A stretch of DNA of 36,509 bases from Phormidium sp. SL48-SHIP (GTDB taxonomy: Bacteria; Cyanobacteriota; Cyanobacteriia; Cyanobacteriales; Geitlerinemataceae), in assembly GCA_004299065.1 (NCBI GenBank), contig SIHH01000004.1, positions 20,129 through 56,637 on the forward strand, read 5' to 3'. The translations under genes and the position numbers were made by a program. Below the pieces are notes generated by a model. That model was not told where the DNA came from. It saw only the letters and a list, made by a program, of their open reading frames with translations, and made no database searches. The stretch's first letter is position 1; the number at the start of each line of letters is the position of its first letter. Shown piece by piece: positions 1 to 9,336 of the stretch.

Positions 1-956
1 GCTTGGGCGATCGCCGCTTGTCCCGCGTCGGAGAAGGCATAGCCGAGGAAGGCTTGAACCATCTCGTTGGCGGGATCTTGATACACGTAGTAGAGGTTCC
101 GCCGATAGGGATATTGTTCGGCGATGGGGGTTAACCCGTCGATGGCCACGGGACGGACGGTGCTTTGGTTGAAAATTTGGGCGGCGGTGGCGTAGCCAAT
201 GCCGTCATCCCCTAAGGCTCGCAACATGGGGGTGGTGGCATCTCGGTCTAAGGTGGTGATGTTGGGCGTATTGCCAAAGTCGCCGCCGTTGAGAACCATC
301 TCGCGGAAGGTTTGGTGAGTGCCGCTGACGGGAGGACGGTTGAGGACGCGAATGGGTTTGTCGGGACCGCCAATCTCTGACCAGTTGGTGATTTCTCCGC
401 TGAAGATGTCGACAACGTCTTGTTGTCTGAGGCCTTGGGCAAAGGGGTTGTTGACCCCCACCACGAGGGCGATCGCATCTTGGGCGACGGGAACGGACAC
501 AAGGCCTTGGGCTTGTTCATCGGCGCTGAGGGGACGGGAGGACGCGCCCAGGTCAGCATTCCCCGCTAAAACGGCGTCTATACCATCTCCAGACCCCGTG
601 GCTGAGGTGGTGACGGTTACGCCTGAAAACCTCTCTTCAAAGCCCTGTTTTAAGGCGCTATTGATAGACACCATAGCGGTCGACCCTTGCAGGTCGAGGC
701 CGCTTCCGCTGGGAAGACTCTCGGGGACGGTGAATTGATGGCTTGGGGTTGAGGGGGAATTGGCGGCCGTTGAGGGGGAAGAATTGTTCGCTGGGGCGGT
801 TGCTGATGGGGGTGATGAGTTCTCTGATGGGTTCTGTGATCGGTTCTCTGATGGGTTGTTGGGGGAGCGGCTGAGGAACCAATAGACCCCGAAGCCAATT
901 AGGGCGACAACGAGGATATAGAGAATGGGCGGCGGTCCGGATTTTGACGGTGACAT
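1..956 (-). CDS. PstS-like substrate-binding protein, membrane-anchored (3' end beyond window)
   Basis: The reading frame starts at the ATG at 954-956 (minus strand) and stays open to the left edge, giving about 318 residues with the C-terminus missing. The N-terminus has a short polar stretch, then one hydrophobic segment (about residues 10-27) that looks like a membrane anchor, then a low-complexity Asn/Ser/Pro/Thr linker to about residue 65. The rest resembles the PBP-like domain of phosphate ABC transporter binding proteins: a GST...INSALKQGFEERF segment, a TGSGDGIDAVLAG-like ligand loop and the GASSRPLSADE segment typical of PstS relatives. Family knowledge: such proteins bind phosphate or a related oxyanion at the cell surface. 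No transporter subunit genes are visible here, so a sensory or scavenging role is equally possible. It lies 20 bp downstream of the PspA-like gene on the same strand, probably in one transcript. Fold class is fairly sure; ligand is not. Confidence 0.8.
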   Translation of the reverse strand, partial: MSPSKSGPPPILYILVVALIGFGVYWFLSRSPNNPSENRSQNPSENSSPPSATAPANNSSPSTAANSPSTPSHQFTVPESLPSGSGLDLQGSTAMVSINSALKQGFEERFSGVTVTTSATGSGDGIDAVLAGNADLGASSRPLSADEQAQGLVSVPVAQDAIALVVGVNNPFAQGLRQQDVVDIFSGEITNWSEIGGPDKPIRVLNRPPVSGTHQTFREMVLNGGDFGNTPNITTLDRDATTPMLRALGDDGIGYATAAQIFNQSTVRPVAIDGLTPIAEQYPYRRNLYYVYQDPANEMVQAFLGYAFSDAGQAAIAQ

Positions 957-976
957 GAGTTAAGGGGGGTGAGGGA

Positions 977-1678
977 TTAAGGCGAATCATTGAACTGTTG
1001 TAAGCGGCGAGCCACTTCGTCGTCGAGTTGATGCTGCTCCCAATCGGCCTCCGTGTCGGGTTCGGCTTGGGAGAGTTCCGCTAGGGCTTCTTCTTCGAGG
1101 CGTTGGAGTTCTAGGCGGCTTCGGGCATCATCGAGGTGCGATCGCGCTGTTTCTAATTCCTGTTGACGAGAGACTTGGCTGAGGGGATCGAGAACGTCTC
1201 CGAGTTCGGCCATATCTTTAAGATGCTCGACATCGAGGCGATAGGCTTCGAGTTGAATCGTCTCTCGTTGCAGTCGTTCTTCGGAGGCTTGTAAAAAGTC
1301 TTGGGCTTGATGCAGGCGATCGGCAATTTGGGGGAGGAGTTTTTCAAGTTGTACGGCTTGCGTCATGGCTAACCGCGCCCCGGCTTCGTCTCCTTGCTGT
1401 TGGGCGATCGCCGCCCGCTTTTCATAGGCCCTCACCTGGTTCAGTTTTGCCTGATATTTCAACTCAGCCTGACGGTAAGCGGCCCGTTGAGCGCGCACGG
1501 TTTGTTCGAGATCTTGGACCGACTGCTGCATGGTTTTGAGGGAGAGTTCTGCTGTCGTGATGACATCAGGCTCCGCTGCGGGGGGCGCTTCTGGAGGCTT
1601 ACCCCAGAGCCAGTTCCAGGTGTTAATGGTGATTCGTCCGGCCCAATCCCCCATTAACCAGTACACTGCTTTTTTCAT
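977..1678 (-). CDS. PspA/IM30 family coiled-coil protein
   Basis: The 233-residue product is almost entirely charged, Gln- and Ala-rich helix from about residue 42 to 225, with the AYEKRAAIAQQQGDEAGARLA-type segment characteristic of PspA/IM30 (Vipp1) proteins. Family members form ESCRT-III-like oligomers on the inner face of membranes and respond to envelope stress or support thylakoid maintenance. The N-terminus is unusual: canonical PspA/Vipp1 starts with an amphipathic helix of the MGLFDR type, whereas this one starts with a Trp-rich segment (MKKAVYWLMGDW...NTWNWLWG) followed by a Pro/Ala linker. It is therefore probably a divergent paralogue, not the housekeeping vipp1. It is followed 20 bp later by the PstS-like gene and preceded at 55 bp by the DUF1574 gene, all on the minus strand, which suggests an envelope-related transcription unit. 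Confidence 0.8.
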   Translation of the reverse strand: MKKAVYWLMGDWAGRITINTWNWLWGKPPEAPPAAEPDVITTAELSLKTMQQSVQDLEQTVRAQRAAYRQAELKYQAKLNQVRAYEKRAAIAQQQGDEAGARLAMTQAVQLEKLLPQIADRLHQAQDFLQASEERLQRETIQLEAYRLDVEHLKDMAELGDVLDPLSQVSRQQELETARSHLDDARSRLELQRLEEEALAELSQAEPDTEADWEQHQLDDEVARRLQQFNDSP

Positions 1679-1733
1679 CAGGGTTTCCCATCATCTCAAG
1701 TCGCCTTACCGCCAGTCTATAGTATTTTTTGAC

Positions 1734-2999
1734 TTATTTTGGGGATTCGGGCCAGGGGAGTTGGCGATCTTGAGCCAGTCGTTGAGCGACAGCCGAGGCT
1801 CCCTCGCGGTTGAGGTGACTGGGATCGGCGAACAAGTCGGGGCGATCGCGCCATTGGTTGGATAAATCCCGCACCCAAACCCCGGATTTTTGCCCTTGTT
1901 GCTGCAAGAACTCCTGAAATTGGCGTTCATAGCGGCGGCGGGTAGCATCGAGATACTCGTCGGTGAGGGGCAAATTCACGAAAACGAGGGGAATGTTGCG
2001 GCCTTGACAGAACTCAATCACTCGGTTAACGGCGTTGCCCTGAACGCCGCCGAGGTTGAAGTTGGCGTAATCGCGATCGTAGTCCCCCGGAACGCGAGGG
2101 AACTGCTGAAAATAGGTTTGCGGATTAAAGCGATCGCGGACAATCTGAAAGCCATTGGAGTCAATATCTCGACGAGAGAGAATCACGGGAACCTCACTGT
2201 CTCGGGAGCCATTATTGCGCAGTCGCTGATAGCCGGGGGAATTGCGGATACGGCTAAAGGTGCGATCGTCTCGTCCACTATTAAAGGCCCGAGACCCATC
2301 GGCCCAAACCATCACGTTCGGCAACTGTTCAGGGGTGAGTAACTCTCGTAGCTGTAAATTCACCACTTGAGCCGTGGCCCCATTAATGCCGAAGTTAAAC
2401 ACCCGCACCCCGGAGAACCCGCGACGATTGAGGTCAAATTGCAATCGCTTGGCATCGAGTCCCTGTAAGCCTCGGGAACTGCCAATAATTAAGATATCAG
2501 GCGCTCCCAGGGTGGCGACATAGGCTCGATAGAGAGCAAACTGCTCATCTAAGACCAAACTATTAAAGCTTGGGAAGGGCAGACGATTGCCGCTGTTGCC
2601 CGCTTGTTGGAGCGCGAAATCAGCATTTTGTAAGTATTCCTGCACCTTTTTTTGAGCAAAGGCCCGTTGAGGAGCCGTCACCGGAACCGACTGCATAGCC
2701 GCTAGGGCTTCTGTCCAATATTGCACCACCTGATGCCACTCTTCGGGGGTGTTGGCCTGTTGTGAGGCTTGCCAGGCCCGGGAGGCGCGATCAGTCCCCC
2801 GATTAAAGGCCTGTAAGCCTGACGGTGATTCTGTGGTTTCCTCCTCCTGCATCTTCTCTAGGGAAGTATTTAAGGCCTTGGGATTGACGGGGGAACTATC
2901 CAACCCCAAATGACTAAACCCTAACAGTAGGAAGATGGCGGCGATCGCGATCGCCAGGGGGCGCAATTGGCGCCAGTGGTGTTTGAACAGCGTTAACAT
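1734..2999 (-). CDS. DUF1574 / SGNH-hydrolase-like envelope protein
   Basis: The product has 421 residues with one N-terminal hydrophobic segment (about residues 13-30), so it is anchored to or exported across the inner membrane. A helical region follows (about 60-135). The C-terminal half looks like an SGNH-type fold: the IIGSSRGLQGLD block carries the putative nucleophilic Ser, a FGINGA block follows, and near the C-terminus DPSHLNREGA would supply the Asp/His pair. This arrangement fits DUF1574 and DltD/AlgX-like proteins, which act on acyl groups of cell-surface polymers; the substrate here is unknown. The gene starts about 100 bp after the end of rpoC2 on the same strand, beyond the rpoC2 terminator hairpin, so it probably has its own promoter in that gap. 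Confidence is good for the family and low for a specific reaction. Confidence 0.72.
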   Translation of the reverse strand: MLTLFKHHWRQLRPLAIAIAAIFLLLGFSHLGLDSSPVNPKALNTSLEKMQEEETTESPSGLQAFNRGTDRASRAWQASQQANTPEEWHQVVQYWTEALAAMQSVPVTAPQRAFAQKKVQEYLQNADFALQQAGNSGNRLPFPSFNSLVLDEQFALYRAYVATLGAPDILIIGSSRGLQGLDAKRLQFDLNRRGFSGVRVFNFGINGATAQVVNLQLRELLTPEQLPNVMVWADGSRAFNSGRDDRTFSRIRNSPGYQRLRNNGSRDSEVPVILSRRDIDSNGFQIVRDRFNPQTYFQQFPRVPGDYDRDYANFNLGGVQGNAVNRVIEFCQGRNIPLVFVNLPLTDEYLDATRRRYERQFQEFLQQQGQKSGVWVRDLSNQWRDRPDLFADPSHLNREGASAVAQRLAQDRQLPWPESPK

Positions 3000-3030
3000 T
3001 CTGCAATTGATTTCCTATAGCCGTGGATTA

Positions 3031-3069
3031 GCAATAACAAACCCCGCCTTGCCAAAGCAAAGCGGGGTT
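3031..3069 (-). terminator. Intrinsic terminator after rpoC2
   Basis: An 8-bp perfect stem, AACCCCGC (3040-3047) with GCGGGGTT (3062-3069), encloses a 14-nt loop. On the minus strand it is followed by a T-rich tract (TTGTTATT, about 3039 downward). It lies 31 bp past the rpoC2 stop codon and separates the polymerase operon from the DUF1574 gene. Confidence 0.75.
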
Positions 3070-3099
3070 CTGAGTTAGATCACGAGGCAACTATCCCAC

Positions 3100-6000
3100 C
3101 TAAGCTGTGGGATCATCATCGTCCTCGTCATCACTGTCATCCTCATCAAACGCATCAGGATCAAAGTCCTCGTCGTCGTCATCATCATCGAAGCCATCCG
3201 GCTCGAACTCATCCTCCTCGCTATCATCGCTATCATCACTATCCTCGAGATCCCCATCATCGAGAATCGCCGTGGAGCCGTCATCCCCATCGGGCAAGAT
3301 GGCCGACTCATCACTGACACTTCCCGTAAGGTTGTAGGCGCGAGCGGTGCGATCGTCCAAGACCACATCTTGGATCTTACTCTCATCGTCCACACCATTG
3401 ACCACCGAGTTAATCTCATTGATATCCGCATCTGGGGCCGAGAAGTTTAACTCTTCATAGGCATTGAACCCCGTTCCGGCAGGAATCAAACGACCAATAA
3501 TGACGTTTTCCTTCAAGCCGCGCAACCAATCGGATTTACCCTCAATGGCCGCCTCAGTGAGAACACGAGTCGTTTCTTGGAAACTCGCCGCACTAATAAA
3601 GCTATCCGTGTTGAGAGACGCTTTGGTAATCCCCAACAGCATCGGCGTATATTGAGCCGGAGCGCCCCCAGTAATCGACATCGCTTCATTGACCTGCTCC
3701 ACTTGACGCAGTTCAATCAACTCACCCGGTAACATCGTGGTATCACCGCCATCATCGATTTTCACCTTCGAGGTCATCTGACGCACAATCACCTCAATGT
3801 GTTTGTCAGAAATATCCACCCCTTGGGATTGATACACCGACTGCACCTCGTTCACCAAGAAGGTTTGGACATTGCTAAAGCCCGTCAACGCCGCCTCATA
3901 GGTCCCCGAAGGCGCGAGGTAGTCAAACCAACATTCGAGGATTTCATGGGGGTTCGAGGGACCATCGGTGAGGGGTTCAGCCACATCCACCCGTTGGCCA
4001 TCCACCACCAGCACATTATGTCCTGACAGGGTACGGTATTCCGACACCGTGCCATCGTCTTCGACCACACGAATTTCAACAGAATCATCATCTTCATAGA
4101 TGACCTGAGCGGTTCCCGGACGACGGTTGAGGACGCAGGCCTCCTTCGGTTTACGGGCTTCGAGGAGTTCTTCAATCCGAGGTAGCCCCTGAATGATGTC
4201 TCCCGTTTTCGCCCGTTCAAACACCAGCAGCACCAGGTTATCGCCCCGTTGCACCAAGCTGCCATCATCCACATGGAGAATCGCACCCGGAGACACACGA
4301 TAAGGACGAGCGTGACGCAAGACAATCTCGTTGTCGTGAATTTCAACCACTTGCCCCGATTCTTCCAAGGTTACCCCTTCGGCCAGGGTGGCACCGCTAA
4401 CGAGCAGATCCCCTTCTTTGACTTGAGGTTCAGCATCGCCGAGATTGAGGCTAAAGCGATCCTCTTCACTGACAATCAGAACCCGGCGGGTGGCTTCAGT
4501 CCCCTCACGAATCCCGCGTACCATCCCCGGATTCCGACAGGCGATTTCCGTACGGGCCACGACCGAGCCTGGCTCGATTTGGTCACCGTCTTGGACCAAT
4601 AAACGGGTGCTAGTGGTACTGGTAAAGAGCGGGTCAACGTTGGTATTTTCCCGACGCACGGTGAGAGATTCGATGACCACCAATTGCAGACGCATGGCTT
4701 CATCGTCTTCCTCATCGGGGACGAGTTCGATGTCTGCTTCGAGGTGACGGGCATCGCTGCCAATGTCAAGAATCAGTTGGGTGCGGATGAGTTCTTGACC
4801 TTCAACGGATTTAATCCGCTCGCCATCTTTGAAGGGCAACATCCGTTGTACAGGCCGCAGAGCGATGGGGAAGGCGTTTTCTTGACCTTCAGCGGGCTGC
4901 TGACTGGGAACCGAGGGCGTATCGGGAACTTGGAACTCCTCAACCGGACGCAGTAGCACTCCAGTTCCTTCGGGGGTGGTGACGGATTCCACGAAACAGA
5001 GAGACTCGGCCACTAAGCCGGGGGCAACTTCTTGGCCCGGATGGACGAGACTCTGTTCGGGAACGCTGAGTTTGTCGTTGCTGCTGAGGTCGAGGAGATG
5101 GAAGTCTCCGGCTTTAATGGAGATTTCCCGCAAAATGTCGTTTTTCTGGACGACTTCGACAATGCCGCTATTCTGACAGTAGATGTCTTTGACGACTTCC
5201 GTACCGGCTTCAACAAAGTCCCCGTCTTCGACTTCGAGGAGGGAGATGTCTTTGTTGATTTCGTGGGTTTCTTCGGGAATCCAGATCATGGTTCCCCCTT
5301 TGGTGATCTCGTAGCCGGCTTTACTGCCTTTGCCTCGTTTGGCGACTTCGATATCTCCGTATTTGAGAATCCCGCCGGTATGGGTTTTGTAGGTGTCGTC
5401 AATCAGTTCGGCCACCACTTGGCCATTGCGGACTTTGGTGCCGGGGGTGGCGGTGAGGGTAAATTCTTGCCCCTGTTGGGTCGAGACGATGTAATGGTCA
5501 CGCCCTTGACTGGTGACGGTGGTGACTTTGGCGCTGTCGAGACGCACCGAGGCGGTGATGATATCGACTTCTTTGGGAATGGTGGGCGCGGGGGCCAGGC
5601 TGGATTCTCCGGCATCTTCGGGGGAGGGGAGATCCTCTTGAGGGATGCGCACAATCCCGCCGGTTTCACTGGGGGTTTCGGTGACGGCTAAGACATCTCC
5701 GGCTGTGACGGAATGACCGTTTTTCACCACGGGGGTGGCACCGGGAGGCAGGTTATAGACTTCGCCTTTTAGCACCCACATCAGTCCACCGCGAGCGGCG
5801 ATGATGGTGGTGTTGCCCTGACGGTCTTTTTTCTCTTCGGGAATGACGCCGGCATATTTGACTTCCCCGCCGATATCCGTGGCCACGTCTTTGGTGGCTT
5901 TCTCGGTGTTCTTACGGGTGCGAGCATTGCCGATGGGAACTTCGGCGATGAACTCGTCGGCGCTGACGCTGTCGCCATCGCGGATGATTAGGGTCGACCC

Positions 6001-7254
6001 TTGAGGTAAGAAGATGGTATGGCGTTTGCCTTTACCGCTGGGTTCAATGACGAGATCTCCGGCTTGTTCAACCATGTAGGCTTCTTCGCCGTGGCGGGTC
6101 CGGTAGGGACGCGCGGTGAGGTCTTTGCCGTAGCGTGCGGTCCCGTCGAAGGGGGCTTTGGCGGGTCGGGCCACTTCCCCGGTGAAGACTCCGCCGGTGT
6201 GGAAGGTACGCATGGTGAGCTGGGTTCCGGGTTCGCCGATACTTTGGGCGGCGATAATGCCCACGGCTTCACCCAGGTCAACCAGTTCGGCGTGGGCCAA
6301 ACTCCAGCCATAGCAATGTTGACAGACGCTACGGGCTGATTCACAGGTCAGGGGCGATCGCACCCGCACTTCATTGAGACCAGCGGCGACAATCGCATCG
6401 GCCAGTTCTTGACAAATCACCTGATTACGTCGAGATTCGATGACCTCTTCGCAATTTTCATGGCGATTGTGGACGGAGACGGAAATCAGTTCCCCGGTTT
6501 TCGGGTGATGGACATCTTCGGCCAAAACGCGACCCAACAGACGGGTTTCGAGGGGAATCGAGACTCGTTCCCCGCTACGCATACTTTGCAGAGGAATGCT
6601 GCGCTGGGTTCCACAGTCGAGTTCCCGGACGATGGTGTCCTGAGACACGTCCACGAGACGACGGGTGAGATACCCTGAGTCAGCGGTCCGCAGGGCGGTA
6701 TCGACGAGACCTTTACGCGCCCCGTAGGAGGAAATAATATACTCGGTGACGGTCAGACCTTCCCGGAAGTTGGTTTTAATGGGTAAGTCGATGATTTCCC
6801 CTTGTGGGTTAGCCATCAAGCCCCGCATTCCCACCAACTGACGCACCTGGGAGATATTCCCCCGCGCCCCAGAGAAGGCCATCATATAAACGGAGTTGAG
6901 GGGGTCACTTTGTTTGAAGTTGGTGACCACGTCATCTTTGAGTTCTTCGCTGGTGGTACTCCAGGTGTCAATCACTTTCTGGAAACGCTCCACCTCAGTG
7001 ATTTCCCCTCGGGTATAACGAGCCTCCGTGACATCAATTTCTTGTTGGGCGGTGGCCAGCAATTGTGGTTTGGAGGGCGGAATTTGCAAGTCCTCGATGC
7101 TGATGGACACCCCAGCTCGGGTGGCATAGCGAAAGCCCAAGTCCTTGAGGTGGTCGGCAATTTGGGCGGTTTTTGCGGTTCCATGATAGCTGAAGGCCCA
7201 AGCAATCAGGGAACGCAGTTGTTTTTTGTCGACGACTCGATTGTAAAAGAGCAT
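3100..7254 (-). CDS. rpoC2: DNA-directed RNA polymerase subunit beta' (C-terminal part, RpoC2)
   Basis: The 1384-residue protein is the C-terminal portion of beta', encoded separately as in cyanobacteria and plastids. The start [13 protein letters not shown] matches the family. The zinc-binding cysteines are C214, C304, C311 and C314. The trigger-loop helix segment [21 protein letters not shown] lies near residues 335-355. Its continuation ([17 protein letters not shown]) follows only some 600 residues later, so the intervening stretch of sandwich-barrel-like repeats is the large cyanobacterial SI3 insertion in the trigger loop. The last 70 residues (1315-1384) are an extremely Asp/Glu-rich tail. 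It partners with rpoB (beta) and rpoC1 (gamma), encoded just upstream, in the core RNA polymerase. It ends the operon; a terminator follows at 3040-3069. Confidence 0.98.
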   Translation of the reverse strand: MLFYNRVVDKKQLRSLIAWAFSYHGTAKTAQIADHLKDLGFRYATRAGVSISIEDLQIPPSKPQLLATAQQEIDVTEARYTRGEITEVERFQKVIDTWSTTSEELKDDVVTNFKQSDPLNSVYMMAFSGARGNISQVRQLVGMRGLMANPQGEIIDLPIKTNFREGLTVTEYIISSYGARKGLVDTALRTADSGYLTRRLVDVSQDTIVRELDCGTQRSIPLQSMRSGERVSIPLETRLLGRVLAEDVHHPKTGELISVSVHNRHENCEEVIESRRNQVICQELADAIVAAGLNEVRVRSPLTCESARSVCQHCYGWSLAHAELVDLGEAVGIIAAQSIGEPGTQLTMRTFHTGGVFTGEVARPAKAPFDGTARYGKDLTARPYRTRHGEEAYMVEQAGDLVIEPSGKGKRHTIFLPQGSTLIIRDGDSVSADEFIAEVPIGNARTRKNTEKATKDVATDIGGEVKYAGVIPEEKKDRQGNTTIIAARGGLMWVLKGEVYNLPPGATPVVKNGHSVTAGDVLAVTETPSETGGIVRIPQEDLPSPEDAGESSLAPAPTIPKEVDIITASVRLDSAKVTTVTSQGRDHYIVSTQQGQEFTLTATPGTKVRNGQVVAELIDDTYKTHTGGILKYGDIEVAKRGKGSKAGYEITKGGTMIWIPEETHEINKDISLLEVEDGDFVEAGTEVVKDIYCQNSGIVEVVQKNDILREISIKAGDFHLLDLSSNDKLSVPEQSLVHPGQEVAPGLVAESLCFVESVTTPEGTGVLLRPVEEFQVPDTPSVPSQQPAEGQENAFPIALRPVQRMLPFKDGERIKSVEGQELIRTQLILDIGSDARHLEADIELVPDEEDDEAMRLQLVVIESLTVRRENTNVDPLFTSTTSTRLLVQDGDQIEPGSVVARTEIACRNPGMVRGIREGTEATRRVLIVSEEDRFSLNLGDAEPQVKEGDLLVSGATLAEGVTLEESGQVVEIHDNEIVLRHARPYRVSPGAILHVDDGSLVQRGDNLVLLVFERAKTGDIIQGLPRIEELLEARKPKEACVLNRRPGTAQVIYEDDDSVEIRVVEDDGTVSEYRTLSGHNVLVVDGQRVDVAEPLTDGPSNPHEILECWFDYLAPSGTYEAALTGFSNVQTFLVNEVQSVYQSQGVDISDKHIEVIVRQMTSKVKIDDGGDTTMLPGELIELRQVEQVNEAMSITGGAPAQYTPMLLGITKASLNTDSFISAASFQETTRVLTEAAIEGKSDWLRGLKENVIIGRLIPAGTGFNAYEELNFSAPDADINEINSVVNGVDDESKIQDVVLDDRTARAYNLTGSVSDESAILPDGDDGSTAILDDGDLEDSDDSDDSEEDEFEPDGFDDDDDDEDFDPDAFDEDDSDDEDDDDPTA

Positions 7255-7299
7255 AGTCTCTCAACGTTGACGGGTTTAATAGGGAGGAGGATGAGATAA

Positions 7300-7325
7300 C
7301 CAGTGGGGCGCGATCGCCCCCCTGG
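7300..7325 (-). other. Stem-loop in the rpoC1-rpoC2 gap
   Basis: CCAG (7300-7303) and CTGG (7322-7325) flank GGGGCG (7305-7310) and CGCCCC (7315-7320) around a CGAT tetraloop, giving 10 bp with one mismatch. It overlaps a HIP1 octamer. No T-run follows on the minus strand, so it is unlikely to be a strong terminator; an RNA-processing or stability element is possible. Confidence 0.5.
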
Positions 7326-7337
7326 GGAGAACGGTCT

Positions 7338-9212
7338 CTAGGCTAGAGCTTCTCGGATGGCTTGGTTATAAATAACCCGGCCTGGAGTGGTATAGACATA
7401 TTGAGCGATGAGTTTTCCATCGGCATCGAAGCGTTTACGGCTGTACTGGTAACGTTTCACAACGCTGCCATCGTCGAGGGTTTGTTCATCAATCAGGGGG
7501 TCGTCGCCTCCAGTGACGACATTGTCATCAGGGCCGAGACGCACCCAGACGTATTTATGCAGATGAACTAATCCCCGTTCATGGGCAATAATCAGATCCT
7601 CAGGGTTCGCAAAGGTTTGTTCGTTCTTATCTTGAACCGTGGGGTTCTCAGCGGTGAGGTAGTAGCAGCCCAAGACCATATCCTGACTCGGCGTCACAAT
7701 GGGCTGTCCAGTAGCGGGGGAGAGGATGTTATTGCAGGCCAACATCAGCAACCGCGCTTCCGCTTGGGCTTCGAGGGATAGGGGAACGTGAACCGCCATT
7801 TGGTCCCCGTCAAAGTCAGCGTTAAAGGCCGGACAGACGAGGGGGTGCAGTTGGATGGCGCGACCATCGACCAGAATCGGCTCAAAGGCTTGAATCCCCA
7901 GACGGTGAAGGGTCGGCGCACGGTTGAGCATGACGGGGTGGCCTTCGATGACTTCTTCGAGGACATCCCAGATATTGGGATCGTTGCGAGAAATCAGTTT
8001 TTTGGCGGCTTTGATGTTGTTGACAATACCTTGACGAATCAGGCGGTGAATCACGAAGGGTTGGAACAATTCGATCGCCATCTCCCGAGGTAAGCCACAT
8101 TGGTGGATTTCCAACTTAGGACCCACGACAATCACACTCCGTCCCGAGTAGTCCACCCGTTTTCCGAGCAAGTTCTGACGGAAACGTCCTTGTTTCCCTT
8201 CAATGATATCGCTGAGGGACTTCAGGGGGCGATTATTTGCACCCACCACCGTACGTCCGCGCCGTCCGTTGTCGATGAGGGCATCCACAGCTTCTTGCAA
8301 CATCCGTTTTTCGTTACGGATGATAATTTCCGGGGCCAAAATCTCCTGTAAACGAGCCAGCCGGTTATTACGGTTAATCACCCGACGATAGAGGTCATTG
8401 AGGTCACTGGTGGCGAAGCGTCCACCATCGAGCTGCACCATCGGGCGCAAATCGGGGGGAATCACGGGAATCGCATCGAGAACCATCCATTCAGGACGAG
8501 CGCCGGTAGCGATGAAGTTGTCAATCACCCGCAGCCGTTTGATGAGTTTGGCCCGTTTTTGCCCTTTGGAGTTGGAAATATCTTCCCGCAGCTTCTCGGC
8601 GACCACTTCGAGTTCCATATCCGCGAGCAGTTGCTGGATGGCTTCAGCCCCAATCCCCACTTCAATCCCTTCGAGTTGGGAGTCCTCGTCATACAGCTGT
8701 TCCTCGATTTCCATCCATTGGTCTTCGAGAAGTAGTTGTTTGTAGGCCAAATTATCGGCGTTGCCGGGATTCAGGACCACATAGGCGTTGAAATAGACGA
8801 TTTGCTCCACATCTCGCAGGGGCATATCCAGCAAGATGGCCATGTAACTAGGAATCCCTTTGAGATACCAGACATGGGTCACCGGGGCCGCGAGTTTGAT
8901 ATAGCCCATGCGGTGACGACGCACGCGGGATTCGGTGACTTCTACGCCACAGCGTTCGCAGACAATACCACGGTGACGCACTCGTTTATATTTACCGCAG
9001 TGACATTCCCAGTCCTTGGCGGGGCCGAAAATGCGCTCACAGAATAAGCCGTCCATTTCCGGCTTCAGGGTGCGGTAGTTGATAGTTTCAGGTTTGGTGA
9101 CTTCACCGACGACCTGGCCGTTGGGAAGGGTCCGTTCTCCCCAACCCCGAATCCGCTCCGGGGAGGCGATGGCGATTTTGACGTAATCAAAGCGCTGTTC
9201 GACTTTTGGCAT
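7338..9212 (-). CDS. rpoC1: DNA-directed RNA polymerase subunit gamma (N-terminal part of beta', RpoC1)
   Basis: The 624-residue protein is the cyanobacterial gamma subunit, equal to the N-terminal part of bacterial beta'. The N-terminal zinc ribbon has C70, C72, C85 and C88 (CHCGKYKR...CERCG). The clamp and lid regions follow, then the universally conserved active-site motif NADFDGD at residues 464-470, whose Asp466, Asp468 and Asp470 chelate the catalytic magnesium. The product ends with NQAIREALA, the normal split point for this group. It sits between rpoB (124-bp gap with a long hairpin) and rpoC2 (83-bp gap with a shorter hairpin), all minus strand, and is presumably co-transcribed with both. 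Confidence 0.98.
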   Translation of the reverse strand: MPKVEQRFDYVKIAIASPERIRGWGERTLPNGQVVGEVTKPETINYRTLKPEMDGLFCERIFGPAKDWECHCGKYKRVRHRGIVCERCGVEVTESRVRRHRMGYIKLAAPVTHVWYLKGIPSYMAILLDMPLRDVEQIVYFNAYVVLNPGNADNLAYKQLLLEDQWMEIEEQLYDEDSQLEGIEVGIGAEAIQQLLADMELEVVAEKLREDISNSKGQKRAKLIKRLRVIDNFIATGARPEWMVLDAIPVIPPDLRPMVQLDGGRFATSDLNDLYRRVINRNNRLARLQEILAPEIIIRNEKRMLQEAVDALIDNGRRGRTVVGANNRPLKSLSDIIEGKQGRFRQNLLGKRVDYSGRSVIVVGPKLEIHQCGLPREMAIELFQPFVIHRLIRQGIVNNIKAAKKLISRNDPNIWDVLEEVIEGHPVMLNRAPTLHRLGIQAFEPILVDGRAIQLHPLVCPAFNADFDGDQMAVHVPLSLEAQAEARLLMLACNNILSPATGQPIVTPSQDMVLGCYYLTAENPTVQDKNEQTFANPEDLIIAHERGLVHLHKYVWVRLGPDDNVVTGGDDPLIDEQTLDDGSVVKRYQYSRKRFDADGKLIAQYVYTTPGRVIYNQAIREALA

Positions 9213-9264
9213 CGTTTTGGGTACTCCGAAGGTTCTCTAGTCTGTGGGATGAGGGGGATATCGA

Positions 9265-9314
9265 CCTCCGCTGACCTGGTGAGTCCCGAAATCGGGGACT
9301 GAGGACAGCGGAGG
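9265..9314 (-). other. Long hairpin in the rpoB-rpoC1 gap
   Basis: An outer 9-bp stem CCTCCGCTG (9265-9273) / CAGCGGAGG (9306-9314) encloses an inner stem AGTCCC (9282-9287) / GGGACT (9295-9300) that can extend by GA/TC with one bulge. The strand downstream of it on the transcript is not T-rich, so this is more likely an mRNA-processing, partial-termination or stability element between the two cistrons than a full terminator. Confidence 0.6.
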
Positions 9315-9336
9315 GGGGTCAGGGGTTACACGAGGA

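Noticed and set aside
5032-5691. Long open frame on the plus strand opposite rpoC2 (and similar ones opposite rpoB)
   Set aside because: These are antisense shadows of strongly conserved polymerase genes; the translations show no family features and codon bias explains the openness.
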